From: Virgifigura deserti
GTDB taxonomy: Bacteria; Pseudomonadota; Alphaproteobacteria; Dongiales; Dongiaceae
DNA: 64,000 nucleotides
Direction of reading: 5' to 3'
Assembly (NCBI GenBank): GCA_003576685.1
Contig: QOZR01000012.1
Span: 1 to 64,000, forward strand
Shown: in pieces, positions 51,703 to 60,988 of the stretch
Numbering within the stretch: the first letter of the stretch is position 1
How the letters are laid out: each line of letters begins with the position of its first letter
Notes under the pieces: model-generated
Database searches by the model: none
Told to the model about the DNA's origin: nothing
The model's input: only the letters and a program-made list of their open reading frames with translations
Made by a program: the position numbers and the translations under genes

Positions 51703-54195
51703 ATGAGTGTAGAGAGATCTTCGCCCGCCTCCCTCCCGCCCGGCTTCCTCGACTGGTTCGCGAGCCGGGGCTGGGCACCGCATGCGCATCAGCAGGAGAT
51801 GCTGGCGGCGGACGCCGCCGGGCAATCGTCGCTCCTGATCGCGCCGACCGGCGGCGGCAAGACGCTGGCCGGGTTCCTGCCAACGCTCGTCGATCTTGCG
51901 GAGAACCCGCGCGCGGGGCTGCACACGCTCTATATCTCGCCGCTGAAGGCGCTGGCGGTGGACATCCACCGCAACCTCGAGCAGCCGATCGCCGAGATGG
52001 GCTTGGCCGTGACGAGCGAGACGCGCACCGGCGACACGCCGCAGGCGAAGCGGCAGCGGCAACGGCGCCGGCCGCCCCATATCCTGATGACCACGCCCGA
52101 ATCGCTGGCCCTACTCCTCTCCTATCCGGATGCGCCGGAGCTGTTTCGCGGCCTGAACCGGATCGTCGTCGACGAGCTGCATGCGCTGGCTGGGACGAAG
52201 CGCGGCGACCTGCTGGCGCTCGGCCTCGCCCGGCTGCAGCGGCTGGCGCCGGACTGCCGGCGCGCGGGACTGTCGGCGACCGTCGCCGACGAGGCGACGC
52301 TGATCGCGTGGCTGTCGCCGACCGGTCGCGCCGAAAACGCGCCCGTGCGGCTGGTGCGCGGCCGGGCCGGCGCAACGGCGGAGGTTGCGATCCTGGCCAC
52401 GGCGGAGCGGCTACCCTGGTCCGGGCATATGGCCATCCATGCGATGGCCGAGCTCTATGCGGCGATCCGCGACGCCGGAACGACGCTGGTCTTCGTCAAC
52501 ACCCGGGCGCAGGCCGAGCTCGTGTTCCAGGCGCTGTGGCGCCTCAACGACGACAACCTGCCGATCGCGCTGCATCATGGCAGCCTCGCGGCCGAGCAGC
52601 GCCGCAAGGTCGAGGCCGCGATGGCGCGCGGCATCCTGCGCGCGGTGGTGGCCACCTCCTCGCTCGACCTCGGGGTCGATTGGGCCGCGGTCGATCTGGT
52701 GGCGCAGGTCGGCGCGCCGAAGGGCGCGAGCCGGCTGATCCAGCGGATCGGCCGCGCCAACCATCGGCTGGATGAGCCGAGCCGAGCATTGCTGGTGCCG
52801 GCCAACCGGTTCGAGGTCCTGGAATGCCGCGCCGCGCTGGAGGCGATCCGCGATAATGCGCTCGACGGCGCGCCGTCACGCGCCGGCGGGCTCGACGTGC
52901 TCGCCCAGCATATCCTGGGCATGGCCTGCTCTGCGCCCTTCGCCGCCGAAGACCTGTTCGCCGAGGTGCGATCGGCTGCGCCCTATGCCGACCTCGCGCG
53001 CAACGACTTCGACGACACGCTCGCCTTCGTCGCGACCGGCGGGTATGCGCTTCGCACCTACGACCGCTGGCGCCGGCTGGAGCGCGACGAGGCGGGATGC
53101 TACCGGGTCGCCGGCCCCGCGTTCGTCCGACGCTACCGCATGAATGTCGGCACCATCGTCGAGGCGCCGATGCTGCGCGTCCGGCTGCGGCGCGGCCGCA
53201 CGCTCGGCGAGATCGAGGAATATTTTGTCCAGGGCCTAGTGCCCGGCGACAGCTTCATCTTCGCCGGCCAGCTCCTGCGCTTCGAGGGCGTCCGTGAGAC
53301 CACCGTGGAGGTCAGTCGCGGAACCGGGACGCTGCCGAAGGTGCCGGCCTATGCCGGCGGACGGCTGCCGCTGACGACGCAACTCGCCGATCGGGTCCGC
53401 GCAATGTTGGCCGATCCCGACCGCTGGCGCGATCTGCCCGAGGCGGTGCGAGAGTGGCTCCGGCTGCAGCGCCGCCGCTCCGTCCTGCCGCAGCGCGACG
53501 GCCTGCTCGTCGAGAGCTTTCCCCGCGGCGGCAAGGAGTATCTGGTCGCCTATTGCTTCGAGGGCCGCAACGCGCACCAGACCCTCGGCATGCTGCTGAC
53601 GCGGCGGATGGAACGCGCCGGCCTGGGGCCGCTGGGCTTCGTCGCCAGCGATTACGTGCTCGCCGTCTGGAGCCTGCGGCCGGCGCGCGATATCGACGCG
53701 CTGTTCGACGAGGACATGCTGGGCGACGATCTCGAGGCCTGGATGGAGGAGTCGAGCATGCTAAAGCGGACGTTCCGCAACGTCGCGGTGATCGCCGGGC
53801 TGATCGAGCGGCGCCATCCCGGGCAGGAGAAGACCGGCCGCCAGGTCACCTTCAACTCCGATTTGATCTATGACGTGCTGCGCCGCCATGAGCCCGACCA
53901 CATCCTGCTCCGGGCGACCCGGGCGGAGGCCGCTGGAGGCCTCACCGACGTCGCCCGGCTGGGCGCGATGCTGGCGCGCGCCAAAGGGCGCATCACCCAT
54001 CGGCGGCTGCCGCGCGTGTCGCCGCTCGCCCTGCCGGTGCTGCTCGAGATCGGCAAGGAATCGGTTTATGGCGCGGCCCTCGACGATCTGCTAGACGAGG
54101 CGGCCGAAGCCCTGATCGAAGAGGCGATGCGCGACGAGTCGGCGCCGCAGCTTCCCCGGCGCCGCAGCTTCAATTGTGATGCCGCTTCTGAATGA
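51703..54195 (+). CDS. Ligase-associated DEXH-box DNA helicase (Lhr-like)
   Basis: This 830-residue superfamily 2 helicase is the helicase of the ligase-associated DNA-damage-response set. Walker A is APTGGGKTLAG, the Walker B/DExH box is VVDELHAL, motif III is LSATV, and motif VI is IQRIGRANHRLDEPSRA. A large C-terminal Lhr-type region follows. I start it at ATG 51703; the open frame continues far upstream to 50929 but overlaps the divergent SDR gene antisense and is not coding. The stop overlaps the pdeM start by 4 nt. Its ligase and exonuclease partners lie 10 kb away on the minus strand. Confidence 0.9.
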   Translation: MSVERSSPASLPPGFLDWFASRGWAPHAHQQEMLAADAAGQSSLLIAPTGGGKTLAGFLPTLVDLAENPRAGLHTLYISPLKALAVDIHRNLEQPIAEMGLAVTSETRTGDTPQAKRQRQRRRPPHILMTTPESLALLLSYPDAPELFRGLNRIVVDELHALAGTKRGDLLALGLARLQRLAPDCRRAGLSATVADEATLIAWLSPTGRAENAPVRLVRGRAGATAEVAILATAERLPWSGHMAIHAMAELYAAIRDAGTTLVFVNTRAQAELVFQALWRLNDDNLPIALHHGSLAAEQRRKVEAAMARGILRAVVATSSLDLGVDWAAVDLVAQVGAPKGASRLIQRIGRANHRLDEPSRALLVPANRFEVLECRAALEAIRDNALDGAPSRAGGLDVLAQHILGMACSAPFAAEDLFAEVRSAAPYADLARNDFDDTLAFVATGGYALRTYDRWRRLERDEAGCYRVAGPAFVRRYRMNVGTIVEAPMLRVRLRRGRTLGEIEEYFVQGLVPGDSFIFAGQLLRFEGVRETTVEVSRGTGTLPKVPAYAGGRLPLTTQLADRVRAMLADPDRWRDLPEAVREWLRLQRRRSVLPQRDGLLVESFPRGGKEYLVAYCFEGRNAHQTLGMLLTRRMERAGLGPLGFVASDYVLAVWSLRPARDIDALFDEDMLGDDLEAWMEESSMLKRTFRNVAVIAGLIERRHPGQEKTGRQVTFNSDLIYDVLRRHEPDHILLRATRAEAAGGLTDVARLGAMLARAKGRITHRRLPRVSPLALPVLLEIGKESVYGAALDDLLDEAAEALIEEAMRDESAPQLPRRRSFNCDAASE

Positions 54196-54875
54196 AGATG
54201 CCCCAACCGCTATCCCCATCCACCCTGAGCCTCAACGGCGCCGAGCTGCTCGCCGACCTCTCCGGCGCGCTGGTCTGGCCGGCGCAGCGCACGCTCGTCG
54301 TCGCCGACCTGCATCTGGAGAAGGGGTCGGCCCTCGCCCGCTCCGGCAGCCTGCTGCCGCCCTACGATACGCGCGCGACGCTCGCGACCCTGACGGACCT
54401 GCTCGCGCGGCATTGCCCCGAGCGGGTGATCTGCCTCGGCGACAGCTTTCATGATCCGCAGGCCGCCGACCGCCTCGCGCCGCGGGATCGCGCCACGCTG
54501 CGCCGCCTGACCGGGAGTCGCGACTGGGTGTGGATCTGCGGCAATCACGATCCGGCGCCGCCGGCGGAACTCGGCGGCCGCTTCGCCGAAGAGGAGAAGA
54601 TCGGTCCGCTGCTGTTCCGGCATCAAGCCGCACCTGATTCTGTCACCGGCGAGGTGTCCGGGCACTTCCATCCGAAGATCAGCCTGTCGGTGCGCGGCAA
54701 GCGCGTCGGCGGACGCTGCTTCGTCGGGAACGCGCGACGCCTGATCCTGCCGGCCTTCGGCGCCTATGCCGGCGGCCTCGACGTGCGCGACCCGGCAATC
54801 GCCTGCCTGTTCGCCGACGGGTTCTCGGTGCATCTGCTCGGCCGCGCCAAGCTGCATAGCTTTCGGGTTCGCTAG
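54192..54875 (+). CDS. pdeM: Ligase-associated metallophosphoesterase endonuclease
   Basis: This 227-residue calcineurin-like phosphoesterase is the PdeM component of the ligase-associated module. The metal motifs are in order: VVADLHLEKG, LGDSFHD, ICGNHDP and SGHFHPK, and the family ends with VGNARRLILPAFGAYAGGL. It begins at ATG 54192 within the helicase stop (ATGA), so the two are translated together. It is expected to cut DNA during repair. The aidB gene is convergent, 50 nt further on. Confidence 0.9.
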   Translation: MKMPQPLSPSTLSLNGAELLADLSGALVWPAQRTLVVADLHLEKGSALARSGSLLPPYDTRATLATLTDLLARHCPERVICLGDSFHDPQAADRLAPRDRATLRRLTGSRDWVWICGNHDPAPPAELGGRFAEEEKIGPLLFRHQAAPDSVTGEVSGHFHPKISLSVRGKRVGGRCFVGNARRLILPAFGAYAGGLDVRDPAIACLFADGFSVHLLGRAKLHSFRVR

Positions 54876-54925
54876 ACGGCAGACCGAGCCCGCGTGGGGC
54901 CGCTCTCAACCGGTGTCATTTGCAC

Positions 54926-56584
54926 CTACCCCGAAACGCGCCCAAGCCGGATGATGTCGTTGAGGGCGAGGCCAGCCGGCAGGGTCCCGTAGGTCCATCC
55001 CCAGTCGCCATCCAGCCGGGAGGCGCAGAATGCGTCCGCCACCGGGGCCGGCCCATGCCGGACCAGCAGTGCCGCCTGCAGCAGGACGGCCATCGATTCG
55101 GCGATCCGGCGCGCGCGCGGTTCCCGGTCCGTCTTGTCGCCGATGTCGGTCTTCAGCCGGTCGATCGCACGGTCCAGCCGTCGGTCGCCGCCGCGCGCGA
55201 CCTCGAGTTCCGCGAACAGGGCCTCCACGGCCGCCGGATCCCGGTCCATGGTGCGAAGCACATCCAGGCAGATGACGTTGCCGGAGCCCTCCCAGATGCT
55301 GTTGAGCGGCGCCTGGCGGTACAGCCTCGGCATGACCGATTCTTCGACATATCCCGACCCGCCATGGCATTCCAACGCCTCGCAGACGTGACCGGGAAGA
55401 CGCTTGTTGATCCAGTACTTCCCGATCGCGACGGCGAGCCGCGAAAAGGACGCGGCCGCCGGGTCCGCGGCCGACTCGTCGAAGCTGCGCGCGACCCGGG
55501 CCGCCATCATCGTCGCCGCCACCCACTCCACGACCAGATCGGCCAGCACGTCCCGCATCAGCGGCTGATCCGAGAGCAGCCGCTGAAAGGCCGATCGGTG
55601 GGAGGTGTGGTGGACCGCCTGCACGACCGCCTGCCGCATCAGGCCGGCGGCGGCGAGCGCCGTGTCGAGGCGCGTGTGATGCACCATCTCGATGATCGTG
55701 CGTACTCCCTGCCCCTCCTCGCCGATCAGCCGCGCCCAGGTCTGTCGATATTCGATTTCGGACGATGCGTTCGAGCGGTCGCCCAGCTTGTCCTTGAGGC
55801 GTTGGATGAAGAACGGATTGCGGGTGCCGTCCGGGCGCCAGCGCGGCACCAGGAAGCAGGACAGCCCAGCCCCAGTCTGGGCCAGCGTAAGGAAGGCATC
55901 CGACATGGGCGCGGAGCAGAACCATTTGTGACCGGTCAGCTCGAACGCGCCCGCATCGCCGAGCGCCACGGCACGGGTGGTGTTGGCCCGGACGTCGGAA
56001 CCGCCCTGCTTTTCCGTCATGGCCATCCCGATCGTGACGCCGGCCTTTTCCGCCGCGGGGATGAAGCGCGGATCATAGGATGCGGCGGTGGCAAGCACCT
56101 CCCATTCGGTGGCGACGTCCGGCTGCTTCCTGAGCGCCGGGATCGCGGCGTAGGTCATGGTGATCGGGCAGCAGACGCCCGCTTCGGCCTGAACCAGAAG
56201 ATATTCGAGCGCCATATGGGCGACCTGCCCACCAGATCGGGGCGCGGTCCAGGCTATCGAATGCACCTCATGTGTCTTGGCCAGGGCCATGAGTTCATGA
56301 TAGGCCGGGTGGTAGACTACCTCATCCAGGCGATGGCCGAACCGGTCGAATGTGCGGAGCTCGGGCGGGTAGCGGTTGGCAGCCTCGGCGAGTTCCGCCA
56401 CGCGCTCGCTGCCGAGAACGGCACCGAAGGCGCGGACCTTGTCCGCGGCCCAGCCGGCGCCTTCCCGCGCAAGGGCCAGACGCAGGATCGGATCGCTGTC
56501 GAAGAGATTATAGTCGACCAGCGGCGGCGATTGATTCGTCACCTCATGGCTGTCGAAGACGGATATAGGCCGTCTTGGTGGCAT
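54926..56584 (-). CDS. aidB: AidB-like acyl-CoA dehydrogenase-fold protein
   Basis: This 552-residue flavoprotein closely follows Escherichia coli AidB (541 residues), a DNA-binding member of the acyl-CoA dehydrogenase fold induced by alkylation damage. Matching stretches are MAMTEKQGGSDVRANTTRA, RLKDKLGDRSNASSEIEY and NSIWEGSGNVICLDVLR, with the C-terminal DNA-binding part of about 100 residues present. GAGGGA lies upstream of ATG 56584. It is convergent with pdeM, so three DNA-repair genes stand together. The position supports a damage-response role, though some AidB relatives may be metabolic dehydrogenases. Confidence 0.88.
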   Translation of the reverse strand: MPPRRPISVFDSHEVTNQSPPLVDYNLFDSDPILRLALAREGAGWAADKVRAFGAVLGSERVAELAEAANRYPPELRTFDRFGHRLDEVVYHPAYHELMALAKTHEVHSIAWTAPRSGGQVAHMALEYLLVQAEAGVCCPITMTYAAIPALRKQPDVATEWEVLATAASYDPRFIPAAEKAGVTIGMAMTEKQGGSDVRANTTRAVALGDAGAFELTGHKWFCSAPMSDAFLTLAQTGAGLSCFLVPRWRPDGTRNPFFIQRLKDKLGDRSNASSEIEYRQTWARLIGEEGQGVRTIIEMVHHTRLDTALAAAGLMRQAVVQAVHHTSHRSAFQRLLSDQPLMRDVLADLVVEWVAATMMAARVARSFDESAADPAAASFSRLAVAIGKYWINKRLPGHVCEALECHGGSGYVEESVMPRLYRQAPLNSIWEGSGNVICLDVLRTMDRDPAAVEALFAELEVARGGDRRLDRAIDRLKTDIGDKTDREPRARRIAESMAVLLQAALLVRHGPAPVADAFCASRLDGDWGWTYGTLPAGLALNDIIRLGRVSG

Positions 56585-56745
56585 GGGGTTCCCTCGCAGC
56601 CGCAGGATAAACGCCCGCGATCGCCGACGCCTCTTTGATTAACGTAAACGCCCTCAGAACCTTAACTAAACTTAGGAAATGAAATATTAGCACAATCGAC
56701 GTACCATACGAATAGAGACAGGATGTCAGGGAGTCCGGGACGCTG

Positions 56746-59700
56746 ATGCCGGTTCTTAAGACCGGCCACGGCCGAACGGTCCACGCGATGAGCGGCAGCC
56801 CCGAGATTGAAATCAACGAGGCGCTCTATCAATGGTGCGTGCGGGCGTTCTCCCTGCTGCGCCATCGTCTCGGAATCAACATCAGGGTCCACGACGCCGA
56901 CGGCCATATCAAAGCGGGCCAGATATTTCTGTTCAATCACTTCGCCCGCTTCGAAACAATCATTCCCCAATATTTCATTTACCAAGCGACGGGCGCCTAT
57001 TGCCGGTGCGTGGCGACGCACGAACTCTTCCTCGGAAACGATCGGTTCGCGAAATTTCTATGGAATTGCGGCGCCGTGCCGAGCAACCATCCGGGCCTGC
57101 TGCCGTTCCTCGCTGCCGAGATCCTGCGCGGGCGGAAGATCATCATCTTTCCCGAAGGCGGCATGATCAAGGACCGCAACGTCCTCGACGAAGCGGAATT
57201 CAGCATTCTTTCGCCGATGGCGCGGACCACTCGCAAGCACCGCCGGGGCGCCGCCGCCTTAGCGGTGATCCTCGAAACCTACAAAAAACGCATTCTCTCG
57301 GTGTTCGAGGCGGGCGATACGCAGCGACTCGATCGATGGGTCCAGGCCCTGGGATTGGCGGACATAGACTCGCTGATCGCCGCGGCACGCCAACCGACGC
57401 TGATCGTACCGTCCAACATCACATTCTATCCGATCCACACCAGCGACAACATCCTGCGCAAGGCCGCCGAACTCTTTGGCCAGGACATCGGTGAGCAGCT
57501 CAAGGAAGAGCTGCTGATCGAGGGCAATCTTCTGCTCAAGCGCACGGATATGGATATCCGGTTCGGCAAGCCGATTCATCCGCACGTCACCTGGAACCCG
57601 GCGGACCGGCTGATTCTCAGCCAGGCGTTTGAACGGATCGACAGCCTGGAGGATCTGTTCGCGCTGAAGGACACGGCCAGCCGCTGGATCGAGCGCATCG
57701 TCGCCACGACGATGCAGCGTAAGATGCGGCGTTTGCGCGATCTGTGCATGCAGGAAATGTACGCCCGCGTCACCGTCAACCTGAACCACCTGGCGTCGCG
57801 GCTGATCCTGTCTCTGGTCAACCGGGGAACGATGGAGATCGAGCGCGACCGCTTCCATCGGCTTCTTTATCTGGCATTCAAGAACGCGCAGAAGGAGCCG
57901 CTGATCCATCTGCATCAAAGCCTGGCCGATCCCGAAACCTATGACGGCATTCACGATGGCACCAGCCGCCTGGTCACACAGCTTATGGAAGGCGCGATTG
58001 CATCGGGACTGATCGTGGCGACCTCCGATCATTACCGGTTCCTGCCGGCGCTTCGCCAGGAGAACGGCGGCCGCGACCCGCGCATCGAGAACGTGATCGT
58101 CGTCTACGCCAACGAGATCGCGCCGGTATCCGCCGCCTGCCGAGCCGTCGATCGGGCGATCCGGGCCGAGGCCGCGATCGACGGGGGCCCGCTGGCGCGG
58201 CTTCTGTTCGACGATGAAGTCCGCGCCTATGCGCGGTGCAAGGAAACCTATTCCCGTCCGCAATATGCGGCGATCAACGATCAGGAGACGGCGACCGAAA
58301 GCGGCGAGCCCTATCTGCTCGTTCCCAACCGGCCGAAGGATCTCGGCGTGGTTCTGGTCCACGGCTTTCTTGCCTCTCCCGCAGAACTCAAGGCCTTCGG
58401 ACAACGGCTGGCGGCCTTAGGTCATCCGGTGATCGGCGTCCGCCTCAAAGGCCATGGAACGTCGCCATGGGATCTCCGCGAGCGGACTTGGCAGGACTGG
58501 CTCGAGTCGGTCCGGCGCGGCTATGAGATCATGTCCCATCTCAGCGACCGGGTCTGCCTGGTCGGCTTCTCGACCGGCGGCTCCCTGGCATTGCTTCTGG
58601 CGGCCGACAAGCCTCGTGGCCTTGCCGGTGTCGCGGCGGTTTCGCCTGCGCTCAGATTCCGCAATCGGAACCTGATTTTCGTGCCCGTCATCCATCACAT
58701 CAACAGGCTGACGGAATGGGCCTACGTCCAGGAAGGCGTGATGCCCTTCCGAATCAATGAATCGGAGCATCCTGAAACGAATTACCGCCATATGCCGATA
58801 CGCGGCCTGTTCGAGCTCCGCCGGACCACGGAGGAACTGGAGCGGCGTCTGCCGCAAGTCGTCTGCCCGACCGAGATTCTCCAAGGGACCGAGGATCCGG
58901 TTATCGATCCGGAAAGCGCCACGCTCATCCACGACAAGATCGGATCGGTCAAGAAGTCGCTGCACATGATCCCGTCGCAACGGCACGGAATCCTGAACGA
59001 GAATGTCGGGAGCACCCAAGCGCTGATCATTTCTTTCCTCGACACCCTTTCTCCAACGGTTGCCAGAAGTACGTCATTCAAGGCAGTTCTCTCCGCAGCA
59101 CCCATGGGAGTCGCCGCTTCGCTGAATTTTTCCGGAGGTGGGTCGATAATGATTAATGTCGGTGATGCGATCTCGCGCTCGCTGCGACCATTCCTCAGCC
59201 GGTTCCGCCGCGGCGGACCAGGAGAGGCACCGCCTCTCAAGCGCCCTTATCCTTGGGAGAGGTCCTATCCCAAGGACCTCGACTGGCAGATCAATATCGA
59301 CCCCAAACCCGTCCCTGCTCTGCTCGACGAGGCGGTAAAAACCTATGCCGACAGAACCTGCATCAGCTTCCGCGGGAGGCATTATCGTTATCGCGAGGTC
59401 GGCCGCTTGGTCGACAAGGCGGCTAAGGGCTTCCAGGCGCTCGGCGTACGCCGGGGAATCAAGGTCGGCCTTATGCTGCCCAACTGCCCATATGCCGTGA
59501 TCTGCTATTACGCCGTGCTCAAGGCCGGCGGCACCGTCGTCAACATCAATCCCCTCTATTCAGGATACGAGATCGAACGGCAGCTTGCCGATTCCGACTC
59601 TCGGATTCTGGTCACCCTCGACGTCAACGCACTCTATGAAAAGGTCGCGGGCCTCGTCCGGGAAGACGGGCACATTGAGAAGTTGGTCGTCTGCCGCATG

Positions 59701-60942
59701 AGGGGCGTGCTGCGCTTCACCGAAAAGATACTCTTCGATTTCTTCAAAAGCCGCGAGATGGCGTCCTTCTCGGACGATGAGCGACACGTCTCCTTCGAAC
59801 GCCTGATCGATAATGATGGTGCCGTCAAACCGTCAGCCATCGATCCCGTCACCGACATTGCGGTGCTCCAGTACACCGGCGGCACGACCGGATTCCCAAA
59901 AGGCGCACAGCTGACCCATGCCAATCTTTTCGTCAATACGGCACAGCTCGCCCTCTGGGCGCCCGACGTCAAGCGCGGCGAGGAGAAATCACTCGCCGTG
60001 CTGCCCTTGTTCCACTCTTTCGGTATGACGGCGGTGATGAATTTGAGCCTTTGGATCGGCGCCGAGATCATCCTGCTGGCCAAGTTCGAGACGGCGGAGG
60101 TTTTGGATGCGATTAATCGCGAAAAGCCGACCGTTTTCATCGGGGTACCGACCATGTTTTCGGCCCTGACTGCGGCGCGCGACGTTGCCAAGCATGATCT
60201 CTCCAGCCTTAAGTTCTGTATTTCCGGCGGCGCCCCGCTGCCAAGCGAGCTCCAGCGCCGTTTCGAGGCGCTCTCCGGCTGCACGCTCGTCGAGGGCTAT
60301 GGCCTGAGTGAGGCTGGCCCGGTCTGTACGGTCAATCCACTCACGGGCGGCAAGCCGGGATCGGTCGGGCTGCCGCTCCCGGGAACAGTGATCGAGATCG
60401 TATCGATGGAGGATCCGGATCGAACGCTGGAGATCGGGGAACGCGGCGAGATCTGTGTTACCGGTCCTCAAGTAATGGCCGGCTATGCGAATCGGGCCAA
60501 GGAGAGCGTCGACATCCTGCAAGGCGCCCGTTTGCACACCGGTGACGTCGGCTACCTGGACGAGGACGGCTATCTCTACATCGTCGATAGGATCAAGGAC
60601 CTGATTCTCAGCGGCGGCTTCAACGTCTATCCACGCCAGGTCGAGGAAGTCATATACCTACATCCCGCCGTCGAGGAGGCTGCGGTCTGCGGCGTTCCGG
60701 ACCTGCATCGTGGAGAAATCGTCAAGGCCTTCATCAAGTTGCGTGAGGGCGCTTCGGTGACAGCGGCGGAACTGCGCGCGTTCCTGAGGGACAAGCTCGC
60801 GCCGTTCCAGATGCCGAGGCAGATCGAATTCCGCGACGAGTTGCCGAAGACACTGATCGGCAAGATATCGAAGAAGGATCTCGTCGCCGAAGCGGCGACC
60901 GCCAATACCGAGCAAGGCCCTGCCCTAACCGTCGAGGCCTAG
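56746..60942 (+). CDS. Acyltransferase - alpha/beta hydrolase - acyl-CoA ligase fusion protein
   Basis: One frame of 1398 residues carries three enzymes. Residues 30-320 are a PlsB/PlsC-like glycerol acyltransferase: the active-site box is NHFARFE (His65, Glu70, so HX4E rather than HX4D) with FPEGGMIKDR further on. Residues 530-780 are an alpha/beta hydrolase with VLVHGF and the triad Ser609 (GFSTGG), Asp717 (GTEDPV) and His747 (SQRHG). Residues 802-1398 are a long-chain acyl-CoA ligase with the P-loop YTGGTTGFPKG at 1043 onward, VEGYGLSEAGP and the C-terminal Lys1373. At 59134-59139 a perfect GGAGGT lies 9 nt before an in-frame ATG (59149, residue 802), exactly where a free-standing ligase would begin. 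The ligase may thus also be made separately. Thiolase and hydroxyacyl-CoA dehydrogenase genes follow. Confidence 0.85.
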   Translation: MPVLKTGHGRTVHAMSGSPEIEINEALYQWCVRAFSLLRHRLGINIRVHDADGHIKAGQIFLFNHFARFETIIPQYFIYQATGAYCRCVATHELFLGNDRFAKFLWNCGAVPSNHPGLLPFLAAEILRGRKIIIFPEGGMIKDRNVLDEAEFSILSPMARTTRKHRRGAAALAVILETYKKRILSVFEAGDTQRLDRWVQALGLADIDSLIAAARQPTLIVPSNITFYPIHTSDNILRKAAELFGQDIGEQLKEELLIEGNLLLKRTDMDIRFGKPIHPHVTWNPADRLILSQAFERIDSLEDLFALKDTASRWIERIVATTMQRKMRRLRDLCMQEMYARVTVNLNHLASRLILSLVNRGTMEIERDRFHRLLYLAFKNAQKEPLIHLHQSLADPETYDGIHDGTSRLVTQLMEGAIASGLIVATSDHYRFLPALRQENGGRDPRIENVIVVYANEIAPVSAACRAVDRAIRAEAAIDGGPLARLLFDDEVRAYARCKETYSRPQYAAINDQETATESGEPYLLVPNRPKDLGVVLVHGFLASPAELKAFGQRLAALGHPVIGVRLKGHGTSPWDLRERTWQDWLESVRRGYEIMSHLSDRVCLVGFSTGGSLALLLAADKPRGLAGVAAVSPALRFRNRNLIFVPVIHHINRLTEWAYVQEGVMPFRINESEHPETNYRHMPIRGLFELRRTTEELERRLPQVVCPTEILQGTEDPVIDPESATLIHDKIGSVKKSLHMIPSQRHGILNENVGSTQALIISFLDTLSPTVARSTSFKAVLSAAPMGVAASLNFSGGGSIMINVGDAISRSLRPFLSRFRRGGPGEAPPLKRPYPWERSYPKDLDWQINIDPKPVPALLDEAVKTYADRTCISFRGRHYRYREVGRLVDKAAKGFQALGVRRGIKVGLMLPNCPYAVICYYAVLKAGGTVVNINPLYSGYEIERQLADSDSRILVTLDVNALYEKVAGLVREDGHIEKLVVCRMRGVLRFTEKILFDFFKSREMASFSDDERHVSFERLIDNDGAVKPSAIDPVTDIAVLQYTGGTTGFPKGAQLTHANLFVNTAQLALWAPDVKRGEEKSLAVLPLFHSFGMTAVMNLSLWIGAEIILLAKFETAEVLDAINREKPTVFIGVPTMFSALTAARDVAKHDLSSLKFCISGGAPLPSELQRRFEALSGCTLVEGYGLSEAGPVCTVNPLTGGKPGSVGLPLPGTVIEIVSMEDPDRTLEIGERGEICVTGPQVMAGYANRAKESVDILQGARLHTGDVGYLDEDGYLYIVDRIKDLILSGGFNVYPRQVEEVIYLHPAVEEAAVCGVPDLHRGEIVKAFIKLREGASVTAAELRAFLRDKLAPFQMPRQIEFRDELPKTLIGKISKKDLVAEAATANTEQGPALTVEA

Positions 60943-60988
60943 AGCCTGATCGGGTCGTGCTCAGAACGTCGAAAGGCAGGATGTGAAG

